A stretch of 40,321 bases of DNA. Source: Candidatus Igneacidithiobacillus taupoensis. GTDB taxonomy: Bacteria > Pseudomonadota > Gammaproteobacteria > Acidithiobacillales > Acidithiobacillaceae. Location of the stretch: assembly GCA_021375695.1 (NCBI GenBank), contig JAEPKX010000013.1:1-40321 (forward strand), given 5' to 3'. The notes beneath the pieces are model-generated. The model was not told the DNA's origin, made no database searches, and saw nothing but the letters and a program-made list of their open reading frames with translations. Of this stretch, positions 26,091 through 34,174 are shown one piece after another. A program made the translations under genes and the position numbers. How positions within the stretch are numbered: the stretch's first letter is position 1; every line of letters starts with the position of its first letter.

Positions 26091-26276
26091 CTATATTCTA
26101 AAAAAGAACAGGGGTAGTCCGAGCCAGCCCAGCAGTAAGAGAAAGATTCCAAGGGCAGCTAGCATAGACCAGGATCGTGCGCCTAACAGTGCTGGAGGAC
26201 GTGGATTCGCATCTTTTTGCCAGAGGACCGAGAGATAATAGGCAAAGGAAAGCGTACTCAGTCCCGCTACGATCAC
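26091..26276 (-). CDS. Possible small two-helix membrane protein, perhaps a gene remnant
   Basis: A 61-codon frame with two hydrophobic segments (VIVAGLSTLSFAYYLSVLW and SMLAALGIFLLLLGWLGLPL) joined by a polar loop. GTG 26276 has AGGAG nine bases upstream; TTG 26282 is an alternative. The pattern LAVIVAGLSTLSFAYYL recalls the C-terminal end of NuoN-type proton-pumping subunits, so this may be the tail of a decayed gene. An in-frame stop lies directly upstream and the sequence beyond does not continue the family. It could equally be a genuine small protein. Confidence 0.35.
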   Translation of the reverse strand: MIVAGLSTLSFAYYLSVLWQKDANPRPPALLGARSWSMLAALGIFLLLLGWLGLPLFFFRI

Positions 26277-26282
26277 GGCCAA

Positions 26283-26548
26283 GGACTCCTAGAAGTGAGC
26301 CCCAAAAGATCGGTACGGTACGCAGTTGCGCTGCGAACTGGATTTTGATGAGCTCATGCCCTTTGGGGCAGCGGCGTCCCAGCGGCTCCGGCAGCGCGGT
26401 GAGGTCCATTTGCGCCTGGACCATACCGGCAAAGAAAAAGATGCCTGGCTGTGTCGGCCGGATTCCTGCTGAATGGAAGAATGGTTCATTGGGTGCGATT
26501 TCCATAATAGATGCCGGACCGTTCCATAGCCTTCAGCTGCGGACTGGA
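26283..26548. other. Apparently decayed stretch between tRNA-Glu and the TonB receptor
   Basis: About 265 bases without a convincing complete gene. On plus, 26299-26457 reads as a natural-looking protein fragment (ELDFDELMPFGAAASQRLRQ, then GEVHLRLDHTGKE), but it is bounded by stops and has no good start. Other frames are open on both strands but lack family patterns. I interpret it as gene debris, without a parent family that I can name. Confidence 0.4.
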
Positions 26549-26580
26549 CAAAAAAATCGGCTTCCCGAAGGAAGCCGATT
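26549..26580 (-). terminator. Rho-independent terminator of the TonB receptor gene
   Basis: On minus, the stem AATCGGCTTCC/GGAAGCCGATT (11 perfect pairs, stable TTCG loop) is followed by six T's. It begins 19 bases after the receptor stop codon. Confidence 0.95.
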
Positions 26581-26598
26581 GAATGGTACAAAAAAACC

Positions 26599-28983
26599 TT
26601 AAAAATGAGCGGAAATGCTCCCGTAGACGGTGAAAGGAGCACCAGGCAAAGCCAGGACCTGACCTTGGGAGTTACCACCCAATAGACCACCGCTACTGAT
26701 ATATTCGAACTCATTGTAATGATTGTTGGTGATATTGAGGAAAGTCAGGCTTGCGTCCACATGTTTGAGCATGGGCAGCGTCCCTTGGGTAGGCACTTTG
26801 AGGTCAAGTCCCAAATTGAGTGTACCGTAACTTGGCATTTTTTGACTGCTGGGTGCCCCGGTGTTGTTATTGAAGAGGGCTTGAGCTCCTACATATTGAT
26901 ACCAGATGCGTGGTTCGAGCACGGTGCCTGCCACGGGTACTCGGTAATTAAGTCCGATATTGAAGGTCTTGTTCGGGACATTGGAAACCGGTAAACCATC
27001 ATAACTCACACCGCCGGTTACATAGTGGTCAAATACGGCCTTTTCGAAATTGGCATTCAAAAACGCACTGAGGTTATAGAGTATGTTATCCTCCAAAGCC
27101 AGATTTACGCCCTGGTATATGGAGTCGCCGTTGGCATCACCAATATAATTTCCATTGGAATCATAGAGAGGAATATATTGGTTCGAGTAATGGAGATGGT
27201 AGAAACTGGCCGTGAACAGAAAATGGTGCAGGAAAGCAGCGTTGTCAAAATGAATCTTGATCCCGGCATTGTAATCTGCGCCCTTTTCCAGCTTATAGAT
27301 GGGCGATATCTTTTGATACAGGCCGCCTCCACCACCTACGGTTGGTTCCTTGAAGGCTTGCGCATAGCTGGCAAAGACCGCCAGCCATGGGATCGGTCGC
27401 CAGTTGAAATCCACCGATGGTTCTACTTGCGTAAAGCTGGTATTGGCGGCTGGCAGTTTCCCCTGATCATTTTGGGGATAGAGGGCGTAGGCTTGGGCAA
27501 AATCCGATTGTCCGGCCGGCGTATAATTGGTTTGGAAGTTGACCACACGAACGCCGGGGGTAATGTGAAGATTACTCATGGGCGTGATCTGATCTTGGAA
27601 AAACGCCGCAAGGTCGGTCTGGTCAAAATAATCGCTGCGATATTTCGCGTTGGGAACAAAGCGAGTTCCGCCATCGGCCGGATTGTAGAAAGCGTTGCGC
27701 GTGTTATAGTGGCTATTGAGGAAATAGCCACCAAAGCTAATGGTATTGAAAGGCAGTTTCGCTGTCAGATAGATCTTGTCACCATAAACAGCGTCGTGGG
27801 GATTGTTGTATTCATACAAATTAGCAGGACTACTCAAACCATAGTTATTATAATGAAAGTGCAGACGATGACCATAACGATACCAGATCAGGTTGTGAAG
27901 CGACCAGCTTTGATCCAGATCCACATTGAGCTTGCTGTAGAGCAACCACGTGCTGTTGCTATCCTGCTTGTACCAGACATTGTATGGTAGTGAAGAATAA
28001 AAACCGCTGGTGCTTTGACTATAGTTGGCGGAATTGGGGGTTCCATCGAAGGTTACCCCTTCATTGGTGACGGGAATGGGAACAGGACGATAACCCGCGC
28101 CTTTGGCAAGATACGCTCCAAAAGCAAAGTCACCATTCTGGAAACTTTTTCGGGTCTTGAAAAACCAGGCGTAACTGTAGCTGGGGTTATCAAAACCGTC
28201 GGGGCTAGTTCGGTAGCTGTGGGAGGAGCCTGCACCGCCGGCAATGATGGTCGACCAGCCATCGATGTTGCCAGTGCGAATGTTGAACACAATGTTTTTG
28301 GCATCATAGCTGCCGTAGGTCAGTTTGATGTCTCCACCGGGTTTGGCCGTGGGTTGCAAGGGGACAAAATTGATCTGCCCACCGATGTTGTTATACCAGC
28401 GGTCCTCTGGATTACCGGGTCCATAGGTGATGCCAATGCCTTGCAGGATTCCCGTTTGGGGGACTTGTGGCGATTGCCAAAGGCCCGTGGAAGGGTCCAC
28501 CATGGGAACGCCATCAAAGGTAACCGACAGGCTGCCATCGTCAATCTGGCCACCCGAGAAGCCCCCCCATCCCTGCTTGATTCCATTGATGCTAATGGAG
28601 TTTTTGGTAGCTCCCGTGTTCCCGTAGCTGGAAACCCCAACGCCTGGGGCATAAGAAAGGGCTTGGGCACTCCCTCCAAGAGGTCCAGCAGCGGCAATCT
28701 GCTCCTTGTTGAGAATCTTGATGGACTGGCCGGATTGGAAGTTGTTACTTTGGGTCAACGATTGTGCCTCCTGGCTGCCCAGGTAGGAGTCCGCAGTGCT
28801 AGTAGCACTCACTTCGCCGATGGAAATTGGGGAGGAGTTTGTTGCTGCAGTTACATTGTCTGCAGCCAGAAGAGCACCGCTATGGAAAAGGCCCGTGGCG
28901 AGCAGGGCGATGGTCAGCGTTCGCAAGGACAGTGGCTTTTGCTTCGCATAATGGTAAGCCTTTTGATCTAATGATGCTTTCAT
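26599..28983 (-). CDS. TonB-dependent outer-membrane receptor
   Basis: A 794-aa beta-barrel receptor that imports a scarce ligand using TonB-ExbB-ExbD energy. It has a long signal peptide (charged N-terminus, core LTIALLATGLFHSGALLAA) and a TonB-box-like ISIGEVSATS. A plug domain follows (IKILNKEQIAAAG, ALSYAPGVGVSSYG, ISINGIKQGWGG, DGVPMVDPSTG). The barrel ends in terminal phenylalanine (SISAHF). ATG 28983 is chosen because GAGGGA lies five bases upstream; ATG 28995 would add four residues. A hairpin (29011-29017 with 29043-29049, plus an inner GTGGT-AAT-ACCAC) lies in its 5' leader. The promoter carries a Pho box, so the ligand may relate to phosphate supply (inference). A strong terminator follows. 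Confidence 0.93.
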   Translation of the reverse strand: MKASLDQKAYHYAKQKPLSLRTLTIALLATGLFHSGALLAADNVTAATNSSPISIGEVSATSTADSYLGSQEAQSLTQSNNFQSGQSIKILNKEQIAAAGPLGGSAQALSYAPGVGVSSYGNTGATKNSISINGIKQGWGGFSGGQIDDGSLSVTFDGVPMVDPSTGLWQSPQVPQTGILQGIGITYGPGNPEDRWYNNIGGQINFVPLQPTAKPGGDIKLTYGSYDAKNIVFNIRTGNIDGWSTIIAGGAGSSHSYRTSPDGFDNPSYSYAWFFKTRKSFQNGDFAFGAYLAKGAGYRPVPIPVTNEGVTFDGTPNSANYSQSTSGFYSSLPYNVWYKQDSNSTWLLYSKLNVDLDQSWSLHNLIWYRYGHRLHFHYNNYGLSSPANLYEYNNPHDAVYGDKIYLTAKLPFNTISFGGYFLNSHYNTRNAFYNPADGGTRFVPNAKYRSDYFDQTDLAAFFQDQITPMSNLHITPGVRVVNFQTNYTPAGQSDFAQAYALYPQNDQGKLPAANTSFTQVEPSVDFNWRPIPWLAVFASYAQAFKEPTVGGGGGLYQKISPIYKLEKGADYNAGIKIHFDNAAFLHHFLFTASFYHLHYSNQYIPLYDSNGNYIGDANGDSIYQGVNLALEDNILYNLSAFLNANFEKAVFDHYVTGGVSYDGLPVSNVPNKTFNIGLNYRVPVAGTVLEPRIWYQYVGAQALFNNNTGAPSSQKMPSYGTLNLGLDLKVPTQGTLPMLKHVDASLTFLNITNNHYNEFEYISSGGLLGGNSQGQVLALPGAPFTVYGSISAHF

Positions 28984-29075
28984 GAAATCCCTCATATTGG
29001 TAGCAATTGGTGGTGTTCACTGTGTTGGTGGTAATACCACTTAACACCAAGGCATCTTAGCAAAGGAATGTTACA

Positions 29076-29109
29076 ATATTATGAACATTTCATGACAAAA
29101 CCATGACAA
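29076..29109 (-). promoter_or_regulatory. Pho-box promoter of the TonB receptor gene
   Basis: On minus the sequence runs TTGTCAT-GGTT-TTGTCAT (29109-29092), then GAAA and a weaker third repeat TGTTCAT (29087-29081). The 7-base units repeat every 11 bases, as in the PhoB site CTGTCAT-A/T-rich 4-CTGTCA. Ten bases after the second unit comes -10 TAATAT (29081-29076), the same spacing as in E. coli phoA. No good -35 hexamer is present, as expected for a promoter activated by PhoB. Transcription should start near 29069. Confidence 0.75.
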
Positions 29110-29134
29110 AATCATTTTTCTATTGCCGACCATG

Positions 29135-29163
29135 ACAGCAGGAAAGGTATTTTTCCTTGCTGT
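29135..29163. repeat. Imperfect inverted repeat between divergent genes
   Basis: ACAGCAGGAAA (29135-29145) pairs with TTTCCTTGCTGT (29152-29163): 11 pairs with one bulged T and a 6-base loop. No T-run follows on either strand, so it is more likely a protein-binding dyad than a terminator. It lies just upstream of the Pho box. Confidence 0.6.
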
Positions 29164-29223
29164 GAAACTCATCAACTCCACCGGCATGGGAATTTCTTGA
29201 TGAATTGCCTAGGTCTTGGAAGG

Positions 29224-29229
29224 TATAAT
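29224..29229 (+). promoter_or_regulatory. -10 box ahead of the DoxX-like gene
   Basis: A perfect TATAAT lies 40 bases upstream of ATG 29270. No matching -35 hexamer stands at 16-18 bases; TTGATG is at 21 bases and TTGCCT at 13. The promoter may need an activator. Confidence 0.5.
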
Positions 29230-29269
29230 CTTCGCGAACGAAAGCAACGAGAGAGGGGATACACCGCAG

Positions 29270-30238
29270 ATGACCACAAATTCTACCCAAGGACTGTATC
29301 GCTCTTTTGCGGCCATCCGGATACTCTTTGGCCTGGTTTGGCTCATCAATACCTATCTGCAGCTTAATCCAGCCTATATCCATCTCTTTGCCCATAGCCT
29401 GCAAGCCGATCTGGTGGCGGGCCAACCGGCCTGGTTGCAGGCCTATGGGGCTTGGACGCTGCACTGGGTTACGATCGTGGGGCCGGCACTGGTGGCAAAG
29501 GTCACCATTGTTCTCGATGCGCTTCTCGCAGTGTCTTTGATTACGGGCCTGGGTCTTCCTTTTCTTGCCTGGCTTGGCTTTTTTTACAATCTCTGGCTCT
29601 GGTCCACGGTGGGCGGATTGGGTGGTCCTTACACTACGGGGGCCACGGACCCTGGGACTGCCATCATTTATGCCCTGTGTTTCTTGCTGGTGATCTGGAG
29701 CCGCAGCTGGCAGGTCTGGAGCTTGCAGCCAAGCCCAGTGCGCTTGCCGCAGGCGGCGGGCATGGAAACGGGCCGTATTGTCTTTGGGCTGTTGTGGGCC
29801 TTTGATGCCTTTTGGAAATGGCAACCCTATTTTCTGACCCATGCCGTGACCTACCTGCAACAAGCCCTGCCTGGGGAGCCTGCCTGGATCGTCGCGTATA
29901 TTTCGTTCTTCATCCATGTCATCAACCTCTTGGGCCCCGTGACTTTTGGGATCGTTGCCGCCCTGATGGAAAGTATCATCGCTTTTTCCCTGCTCACTGG
30001 CGTTGCCCTGCGTTGGCTGGTTCCCGTAGGGATTTTCTACAGCCTCGGGGTGTGGACCACCGCTGAAGGTTGGGGTGCGCCCTACCTGCCGGGTATGACC
30101 GCCAACAAGGGCGACGTATTGGGCACTACCAATATCTATGTCATTGCCTTCCTTTTCGTTGGCGTATGGGTCTATTTGCGGCCCAGGGTCCAGGAACGTT
30201 CCGCCACGAAAACCGCCGTCAGCGCCCCGGCACCGTGA
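29270..30238 (+). CDS. Tandemly duplicated DoxX/DoxD-like membrane protein
   Basis: A 322-aa integral membrane protein built from two similar halves (about residues 15-143 and 167-300), each with about four membrane segments. Matching pairs: RILFGLVWLINTY with RIVFGLLWAFDAF; SLITGLGLPFLAWLGFFYNLWLWST with SLLTGVALRWLVPVGIFYSLGVWTT; GGPYTTGATDPGT with GAPYLPGMTANKGD. The fold resembles DoxX/DoxD, the family of the membrane subunit of thiosulfate:quinone oxidoreductase in sulfur oxidisers, but function here is unproven. ATG 29270 is preferred over an upstream ATG at 29216, which lies before the -10 box; GAGAGGGG is 11 bases upstream. Confidence 0.75.
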   Translation: MTTNSTQGLYRSFAAIRILFGLVWLINTYLQLNPAYIHLFAHSLQADLVAGQPAWLQAYGAWTLHWVTIVGPALVAKVTIVLDALLAVSLITGLGLPFLAWLGFFYNLWLWSTVGGLGGPYTTGATDPGTAIIYALCFLLVIWSRSWQVWSLQPSPVRLPQAAGMETGRIVFGLLWAFDAFWKWQPYFLTHAVTYLQQALPGEPAWIVAYISFFIHVINLLGPVTFGIVAALMESIIAFSLLTGVALRWLVPVGIFYSLGVWTTAEGWGAPYLPGMTANKGDVLGTTNIYVIAFLFVGVWVYLRPRVQERSATKTAVSAPAP

Positions 30239-30266
30239 AGTATTCCCGTTGATTCTGGCTGACTTT

Positions 30267-30295
30267 TTGCCCCGGAAGCGGGATTTTGCTAGGGT
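30267..30295 (+). promoter_or_regulatory. Candidate promoter before the DUF481-like gene
   Basis: TTGCCC (30267-30272) and TAGGGT (30290-30295) are 17 bases apart, with a TGC extended -10 directly before the second box. It would give the outer-membrane protein, rph and rdgB their own start within the 88-base gap. Confidence 0.35.
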
Positions 30296-30326
30296 AGGCG
30301 TCCTTTTGTTGCAAAAAGAGGGGGTC

Positions 30327-31061
30327 ATGGGCAAACACTTTTGGCTAAGTGGTTTTTTGCTTGCGCTACCCATACAGGCCGTTGCTGCTCCGCCACAGGG
30401 TTTCAGCGGCGATGTGGGCCTGGGGGCCAGTAGCAGCACCGGGACCAGCCAAGCTTTGAGTCTTAACACCGAAGATGCGTTGTATTGGGTCGGTGGGCCG
30501 TGGTCCAACCAAACGCATCTATCTTACAACTACGCACGAAGTGATAGCGAAGTTTCCGCCGATCGCCTGGCGCTTCGCAATGACACCCACTATCTTTTTG
30601 ATCGCAATACCTATGCCTTGGGCGATGTGGATTACATTCGCAACCACTTTGATGGGTATTACTATCGTGTCAATTTGCTGGCAGGTCTCGGTCATTATTT
30701 TTATCCCCGCAAAGACATGCGTCTTAGTGTAGAAGCAGCCGTAGGTGGGCGGCAGGCCCATCTCATTGGGGAAACACCAAGGTTCCTGCCCGTGGTCAGA
30801 GTGGGTGCCAAGTATCGCTGGCAGATCAGTAAGGAGGCGCGTTTGCGCGAAGAGGTGCAGGCAATCCTGGTGGATGATGGAGCCAACACCTATCAATCTC
30901 GCCTCGCGGTGGATACCCCACTGGTGGGGTCCTTGGGGATGCGGTTTTCCTTTTTGGCCAGTTACAATGCCCAGGTCAGGCCAGGGTTCAAGCCCTTCAA
31001 TACCCTCACGGCTGTCAATCTCGTTTATCATTTTGGCGATACCCAAAGTAAGGAGACCTAA
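30327..31061 (+). CDS. DUF481-like outer-membrane beta-barrel protein
   Basis: A 244-aa exported protein with a signal peptide (FWLSGFLLALPIQAVAA, then PPQ). The barrel-like body shows GFSGDVGLGASSSTGTSQALSL, THYLFDRNTYALGDVDYIRN, YRVNLLAGLGHYFYP and a final strand AVNLVYHFG. These match the DUF481/YdiY family, called salt-induced outer-membrane proteins in some genomes; the true role is unknown. AGAGGGGG lies before ATG 30327, which places the signal peptide correctly; longer starts would overlap the previous gene. The stop abuts rph. Confidence 0.8.
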   Translation: MGKHFWLSGFLLALPIQAVAAPPQGFSGDVGLGASSSTGTSQALSLNTEDALYWVGGPWSNQTHLSYNYARSDSEVSADRLALRNDTHYLFDRNTYALGDVDYIRNHFDGYYYRVNLLAGLGHYFYPRKDMRLSVEAAVGGRQAHLIGETPRFLPVVRVGAKYRWQISKEARLREEVQAILVDDGANTYQSRLAVDTPLVGSLGMRFSFLASYNAQVRPGFKPFNTLTAVNLVYHFGDTQSKET

Positions 31062-31784
31062 ATGCGTCCTAGCGGTCGTGCTGCTGCCGAATTGCGGCCC
31101 ATCCAAATTGAGCGGGGTTTTACGAAACACGCCGAAGGTTCGGTGCTCATGAGTTTTGGTGATACCCGCGTGCTTTGTACCGCCAGTATTGAGGAGAAAA
31201 CGGCGCCTTTCCTGCGAGGTTCCGGCCAGGGATGGATCACTGCGGAATATAGTATGTTGCCCCGTTCTACCCATAGCCGCACGCCAAGGGAAGCCGCCAA
31301 GGGCAAAATCGGCGGGCGTACCCACGAGATCCAGCGGTTGATTGGGCGGTCTTTGCGAACTGCCCTGGATTTACGGCTCCTGGGCGAACGGACCATCTGG
31401 ATTGACTGTGATGTCCTACAGGCCGATGGCGGAACCCGTACGGCCAGTATTACCGGTGCTTGCATTGCCTTGGCCGATGCCATCCAGGTCTTGCTGGAAC
31501 GTGGTTCTTTGGAGCAAAACCCTTGGCAACATTGGGTGGCGGCGGTTTCGGTGGGCATTTGTGCCGGAGAGGCCGTGCTGGATCTGGATTATGTCGAGGA
31601 TAGTAGCGCCGAAGTGGACATGAATCTGGTCATGACCGAATCGGGACAATTTGTGGAAATCCAGGGCACCGCCGAAGGCCAACCATTCAGTGCTGGTCAA
31701 ATGGCTGATTTACTGATTTTGGGCCGCCGCGGTATCGATCAGCTGGTGGCGGCTCAGCGGGCCCAGTTTCCCCATTGGGCATGA
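31062..31784 (+). CDS. rph: Ribonuclease PH
   Basis: RNase PH trims the 3' ends of tRNA precursors by phosphorolysis. The 240-aa product starts [20 protein letters not shown] and has [65 protein letters not shown] and the phosphate-binding region near the end. AAGGAGA lies just before ATG. It abuts the previous gene and overlaps rdgB by four bases; the rph-rdgB pair is common in proteobacteria. Confidence 0.96.
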   Translation: MRPSGRAAAELRPIQIERGFTKHAEGSVLMSFGDTRVLCTASIEEKTAPFLRGSGQGWITAEYSMLPRSTHSRTPREAAKGKIGGRTHEIQRLIGRSLRTALDLRLLGERTIWIDCDVLQADGGTRTASITGACIALADAIQVLLERGSLEQNPWQHWVAAVSVGICAGEAVLDLDYVEDSSAEVDMNLVMTESGQFVEIQGTAEGQPFSAGQMADLLILGRRGIDQLVAAQRAQFPHWA

Positions 31785-32368
31785 ATCGTACCATCGTTCT
31801 TGCTACCCATAATGAGGGCAAGGTGCGGGAGTTGGAGCCAACCTTACTGCGTTTGGGTTTTCGACTACTGACGATGGCTGCATTGAAGATGGAAAGTCCT
31901 CCAGAAACCGGGCAGAGCTTTCAGGAAAATGCCCTGCTCAAGGCGCGGCATGCATTGGGCTACACCAGGCATTGGGTTTTGGCGGAAGATTCCGGTCTAG
32001 TTGTTCCAGCTTTGGGCGGTGAGCCGGGTATCTATTCCGCCCGCTACGCGGGACCCCATGCCAGCGATCAGGACAATAACCAATATCTACTGCAGCGTCT
32101 GGCCGGACGGGAGGGGCGGGATCGTTCCGCCTATTTTCACTGTGTCATGGTATTGTTTCGTGGCCCGCAGGATGCCGAGCCCCTGGTGGCCGAAGCAAGC
32201 TGGCAAGGAAGCATTGCCATGGAGGAATCGGGGCCAGGAGGCTTTGGGTATGATCCTGTTTTTCTTCCTGAGGGTTGCAAGGTCAGCGCTGCTGCATTAT
32301 CTCCTGCGGACAAAGAATTACGGAGTCATCGGGGGCAAGCGCTGCGCAAGCTCTGCCAGTATCTTTAG
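31781..32368 (+). CDS. rdgB: XTP/dITP pyrophosphatase
   Basis: RdgB (HAM1 family) hydrolyses dITP, XTP and ITP to monophosphates and keeps damaged purines out of DNA. The 195-aa product has the substrate motif [12 protein letters not shown] near the N-terminus, [37 protein letters not shown] and the C-terminal [13 protein letters not shown] 31781 overlaps the rph stop (ATGA). A TTG at 31775 would add two residues. The stop overlaps that of the convergent sigma-factor gene, with no terminator between them. Confidence 0.95.
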   Translation: MNRTIVLATHNEGKVRELEPTLLRLGFRLLTMAALKMESPPETGQSFQENALLKARHALGYTRHWVLAEDSGLVVPALGGEPGIYSARYAGPHASDQDNNQYLLQRLAGREGRDRSAYFHCVMVLFRGPQDAEPLVAEASWQGSIAMEESGPGGFGYDPVFLPEGCKVSAAALSPADKELRSHRGQALRKLCQYL

Positions 32369-33261
32369 GCGTCCGGTGATTCCTCTTCCCAGCCCCCTTC
32401 CACGAGCAATTGTCGAAGCTTTCCCAGGGCTCGCACTTGCAATTGGCGGACGGCTTCGCGACTGACCCCCAATTTTTCGGCCACGGCTTCCAAAGTCATG
32501 GGGGCATCCCCCTGCAGTCCAAAACGGTAGATCATCACTTCCCGTTGCTTGGCATTGAGTTGCAGCAAAAAACCACGCAAGGCCCTGGCACAGGCTTCCC
32601 GATCATATTCCTGGCAAGGGGAAGCCATGAAACCCATGATATGGTCCATTCGTTGGACACCCTCCTGGATTTCCTCATCCAGAGAGGAAACCCGAATATC
32701 GGCAAACTCCAGGGCCCGCACGGTACTTTCCCGAACCCCCAATGCCTCTACCCGACGTTGCCGCTGTTCCAGAGGGCTTACGGAGGAATTGCCGGATTGT
32801 TCTTCTTTTTGGGTGTGGGCATGGAGGGATTTGGCAAGATAGTCCGGCAAGCGGATGAAACGGGAGCGGATCAAGGCCCGTTGCATGGCTTCCCGTACCC
32901 ACCAGGTGGCGTAACTGGAAAAGCGCGTGCCGTGGCCCTCGCGGTAGCGTTCCGTGGCGCGCAGGAGTCCCATGTATCCTTCCTGGACCAGGTCATCCTG
33001 GCTCAGTCCCTTGTTGCGGTATCCCCTGGCAATGGCCCGAACCAATGGCATGTGGGCGGAGATCAGCGACGCGCGAGCGCCGGCATCCCCTTGGCGCAAG
33101 CGGATCAAAAGTGCAGACTCCTGGGATTTGCTCAGGAAAGGACCTGTTTCTTCCTCCGCTGCGGCTTCTTCGGGAATATCCGGCTCCGCTGCTAGGGGAA
33201 GGTCTGGAATTTCTGGCTGATGCAGCAGTTCAGGTACTTCTCGGTGGCGGACCTTTGGCAT
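32365..33261 (-). CDS. RpoS-like (group 2) sigma-70 family factor
   Basis: A 298-aa sigma factor without the long region 1.1 and non-conserved insert of RpoD. After an acidic N-terminus (EEAAAEEETG) come region 2 (HMPLVRAIARGYRNKGLSQDDLVQEGYMGLLRATERY, FSSYATWWVREAMQRALI) and RSRFIRLPDYLAK. Region 4 reads LNAKQREVMIYRFGLQGDAPMTLEAVAEKLGVSREAVRQLQ. The region 2 and 4 patterns match RpoD/RpoS better than RpoH or FliA, so a general-stress or stationary-phase role is likely. ATG 33261 is preferred to TTG 33294. It meets rdgB tail to tail and is divergent from rpsU. Confidence 0.85.
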   Translation of the reverse strand: MPKVRHREVPELLHQPEIPDLPLAAEPDIPEEAAAEEETGPFLSKSQESALLIRLRQGDAGARASLISAHMPLVRAIARGYRNKGLSQDDLVQEGYMGLLRATERYREGHGTRFSSYATWWVREAMQRALIRSRFIRLPDYLAKSLHAHTQKEEQSGNSSVSPLEQRQRRVEALGVRESTVRALEFADIRVSSLDEEIQEGVQRMDHIMGFMASPCQEYDREACARALRGFLLQLNAKQREVMIYRFGLQGDAPMTLEAVAEKLGVSREAVRQLQVRALGKLRQLLVEGGWEEESPDA

Positions 33262-33312
33262 GATGAACCCCGTTGGCGGATAAAGGTGAAGCAATCATCA
33301 AAATACTGTGGT

Positions 33313-33354
33313 TTCCTAATGTTACATAGTTTCTTTTGTTGAACACATTAGGAA
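33313..33354. repeat. 10-bp dyad upstream of the RpoS-like sigma gene
   Basis: TTCCTAATGT (33313-33322) and ACATTAGGAA (33345-33354) are exact complements separated by 22 bases, about 50 bases upstream of the sigma-factor ATG. On minus a TATGTA box lies between the arms. The layout suggests two operator half-sites about three helical turns apart. No regulator is recognised. Confidence 0.55.
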
Positions 33355-33441
33355 CTTCTGTGAGCCAGCTGTCAAGGAGATATTCTCTTTTTTGCAACAA
33401 GTATCCGCATACCGCCCAAAGTTCTTTGGGGGGAGCTTTTT

Positions 33442-33470
33442 TTGACTCATTCTTGCTCTGCAGGTATCAT
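33442..33470 (+). promoter_or_regulatory. rpsU promoter
   Basis: TTGACT (33442-33447) and TATCAT (33465-33470) are exactly 17 bases apart, 42 bases before the rpsU ATG. Directly upstream, a hairpin CCCAAAG-TT-CTTTGGG (33415-33430) followed by T7 (33437-33443) could stop transcripts arriving from the left. Its T-run overlaps the -35 box. Confidence 0.8.
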
Positions 33471-33512
33471 TTACTATCTTTTGGATACCTTTTTGGAGAG
33501 GAAACGCTTTTC

Positions 33513-33728
33513 ATGCCAACCATTCGCGTCAAAGAAAATGAACCCTTCGAAGTTGCCTTACGTCGTTTCAAGCGCTCCTGTGAAAAGGCTGGCGTGCTCA
33601 CCGAAGTTCGCCGCCGCGAGTTTTATGAAAAACCCACCGAGGAACGCAAACGGAAGGCGGCAGCAGCTAGGAAGCGTTCCCTGAAGCGCATGCGCCGTCA
33701 GCAACTGCGTTTGGTGCGGATGTATTGA
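33513..33728 (+). CDS. rpsU: Ribosomal protein S21
   Basis: S21 (71 aa) is a basic 30S subunit protein needed for initiation on natural mRNAs. [27 protein letters not shown] at the start and an Arg/Lys-rich C-terminal helix ([13 protein letters not shown]) are characteristic. ATG 33513 has GGAGAGG upstream. It is the first gene of the operon rpsU-yqeY-mutS2-dnaG-rpoD. Its stop TGA shares its A with the next start. Confidence 0.97.
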   Translation: MPTIRVKENEPFEVALRRFKRSCEKAGVLTEVRRREFYEKPTEERKRKAAAARKRSLKRMRRQQLRLVRMY

Positions 33729-34174
33729 TGTCCCTGCGCGAGCAGATTCAAGAAGAAATGAAGGCGGCCATGCGCGCCCGAGATAGCGAGCGACTGGGTA
33801 CCATCCGCATGCTGCTGGCGGCCATCAAGCAGCGGGAAGTGGATGAACGGCGTGAGCAAAGCGATGGCGATGTGCTTGCCGTAGTGGAAAAACTCATCAA
33901 GCAGCGCAAGGAGTCGGCTCGGCAGTTCCGCGATGGGGGACGCCCCGAATTGGCTGAGAAAGAAGAGGCCGAAATCATCATTTTGCAAAGCTTTTTGCCG
34001 CCCCCCCTCACCCCGGAAGAAATCTCGGCAGCTATTGCTGCAGCAATTGCGGAAAGCGGTGCCAGCAGCGCCCGTGACATGGGCAAAGTGCTGGCGGTTT
34101 TGCGTCCGAAAGTGCAAGGGCGTGTGGACATGGCTTTGCTTTCCGAAAAGGTAAAAAATAGTCTGGCTGGATAA
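33728..34174 (+). CDS. yqeY: GatB/YqeY domain protein
   Basis: A 148-aa cytoplasmic protein made almost entirely of the YqeY domain, which also forms the tRNA-binding tail of GatB. Family patterns are LREQIQEEMKAAMRARDSERL, IRMLLAAIKQREVD, FRDGGRPELAEKEEAEI and the end ARDMGKVLAVLRPKVQGRVDM. Its function is not established; a role with tRNA is the usual guess. Between rpsU and dnaG it is a frequent neighbour. It overlaps both flanking genes by one base. Confidence 0.94.
   Translation: MSLREQIQEEMKAAMRARDSERLGTIRMLLAAIKQREVDERREQSDGDVLAVVEKLIKQRKESARQFRDGGRPELAEKEEAEIIILQSFLPPPLTPEEISAAIAAAIAESGASSARDMGKVLAVLRPKVQGRVDMALLSEKVKNSLAG

Noticed and set aside
26177-26602. 141-codon plus-strand frame after tRNA-Glu
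   Set aside because: It runs through the receptor terminator and has Arg/Ser/Pro-rich composition without any domain pattern.
27025-28971. Two frames of 321 and 318 codons on plus opposite the TonB receptor
   Set aside because: Repetitive Val/Ile/Gly composition without domain pattern; complement of receptor codons.
29120-30508. 462-codon open frame on minus opposite the DoxX-like gene
   Set aside because: It reads as Gly/Gln/Pro/Arg-rich low-complexity protein, has no family pattern, and exists because the opposite strand encodes a hydrophobic protein with strong codon bias.
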